DNA of 5,663 nt, taken from NCBI GenBank assembly GCA_003165115.1, contig PLSJ01000104.1, positions 7,960-13,622 of the forward strand, written 5' to 3'. Shown here in pieces: positions 5,283-5,663 of this stretch. Source of the DNA: Syntrophaceae bacterium. GTDB lineage: Bacteria; Desulfobacterota; Syntrophorhabdia; Syntrophorhabdales; WCHB1-27. How positions within the stretch are numbered: position 1 is the stretch's first letter; every line of letters begins with the position of its first letter. The notes under the pieces are model-generated. The model did not search any database. It worked only from the letters and a program-made list of their open reading frames with translations, and had not been told where the DNA came from. The position numbers were made by a program, and so were the translations under genes.

Positions 5283-5663
5283 CTATTTCTTTCTGTTCCG
5301 GCTCTCCCCGAGCTTCTCCTTGATAAGGTCCGTGATGACGGTGCTGAGACCGATGCCAAGGGCGAGAGAGAGGGTCATGATGATGCCCCCGAAGACGATG
5401 AGGAAGCTGATGCTGATAATGGTGCTCCCGAGGCCCAAATACTCGAAGACTATGCCGAAGGTGATCACGACCAGCAGGATGTGGACGCTCTTGGAAATAA
5501 TCTCCCCGTATTTGATGTTCGCATTCTGGCACGCCATGTAGATTACCCTGCTGATGAACGTGCTGAATATGATGCCCACGATGACGATGATCATGGAGAT
5601 GACGATGTAGGGGAGCGCGCTCGTGATCCGCGAGGCGTATTCGGTGAACTGAGAAATGCCGAC
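5283..5663 (-). CDS. MscS-associated conserved-TM-helix membrane protein, C-terminal part
   Basis: The reading frame is open to the window edge, so only the last 126 residues are seen; the Met at 5594 is internal rather than a necessary start, because the preceding 23 codons (from VGISQFTEYASR) continue the protein well. Three hydrophobic helices are visible: PYIVISMIIVIVGIIFSTF, VHILLVVITFGIVFEYLGLG and a glycine-rich SFLIVFGGIIMTLSLALGIGL. The tail is short and charged, ending in RNRKK. The last helix, with Gly/Ala/Leu spacing and an ALGIGL end, matches the conserved TM helix repeat found in small proteins related to MscS mechanosensitive channels. There is no soluble MscS beta domain at this end, so it resembles TM-only relatives. 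It probably sits in the inner membrane; channel activity is not shown. The next gene starts 214 bases downstream in the same direction but has its own candidate promoter. Confidence 0.85.
   Translation of the reverse strand, partial: VGISQFTEYASRITSALPYIVISMIIVIVGIIFSTFISRVIYMACQNANIKYGEIISKSVHILLVVITFGIVFEYLGLGSTIISISFLIVFGGIIMTLSLALGIGLSTVITDLIKEKLGESRNRKK

Overview
The window looks like bacterial chromosomal DNA in which an eroding accessory region (about 1-4150) meets ordinary housekeeping-type genes (about 4150-5663). No marker fixes the taxon. The lipoprotein/SH3 remnants, small AAGGAGG-led genes and MscS-like membrane protein would fit an environmental Gram-negative such as a Desulfobacterota-like lineage, but that is a guess. 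The right end is visibly richer in G+C and uses ATG starts with strong Shine-Dalgarno (SD) sequences. The left part has TTG/CTG or weak starts and several broken genes.

Layout, left to right. (1) 112-929 on the minus strand is a type II restriction endonuclease gene that I assign to the XcyI/Cfr9I (CCCGGG) family. It has lost an internal segment: the N-terminal part runs directly into the conserved TD-x-SNAH-x-R-x-GEAEK block in a different frame, and the segment that should carry the PD-(D/E)XK catalytic motif is gone. A promoter-like pair lies upstream. No partner methyltransferase is in the window. (2) 1162-1729 and 3226-3536, both on the plus strand, are two diverged copies of one lipoprotein gene with a C-terminal SH3-like segment, each broken by different lesions. 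(3) Between them, on the minus strand, is an intact 392-residue acyltransferase-3 family membrane protein (1684-2862). (4) About 3537-4149 holds no credible gene but is unusually structured: tandem 25-26 bp repeats, a perfect 14-bp palindrome, a second hairpin, a boxA-like motif, a run of eight C, a GTGCAC hairpin and six helically phased A-tracts. (5) A minus-strand pair follows, probably an operon: a 110-residue uncharacterised protein (4736-5068) and then an FMN-binding flavin reductase-like protein (4150-4641). (6) The window edge cuts a minus-strand gene for a membrane protein of the MscS-associated conserved-TM-helix type (5283-5663).

No complete new system is apparent. The most informative points are the precise loss of the nuclease core, the two independently broken lipoprotein copies around an intact acyltransferase, and the structured gene-free block. 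That block could be the remains of a mobile-element end or of the leader of a lost transcription unit. Family assignments come from memory of sequence motifs; no database search was run.
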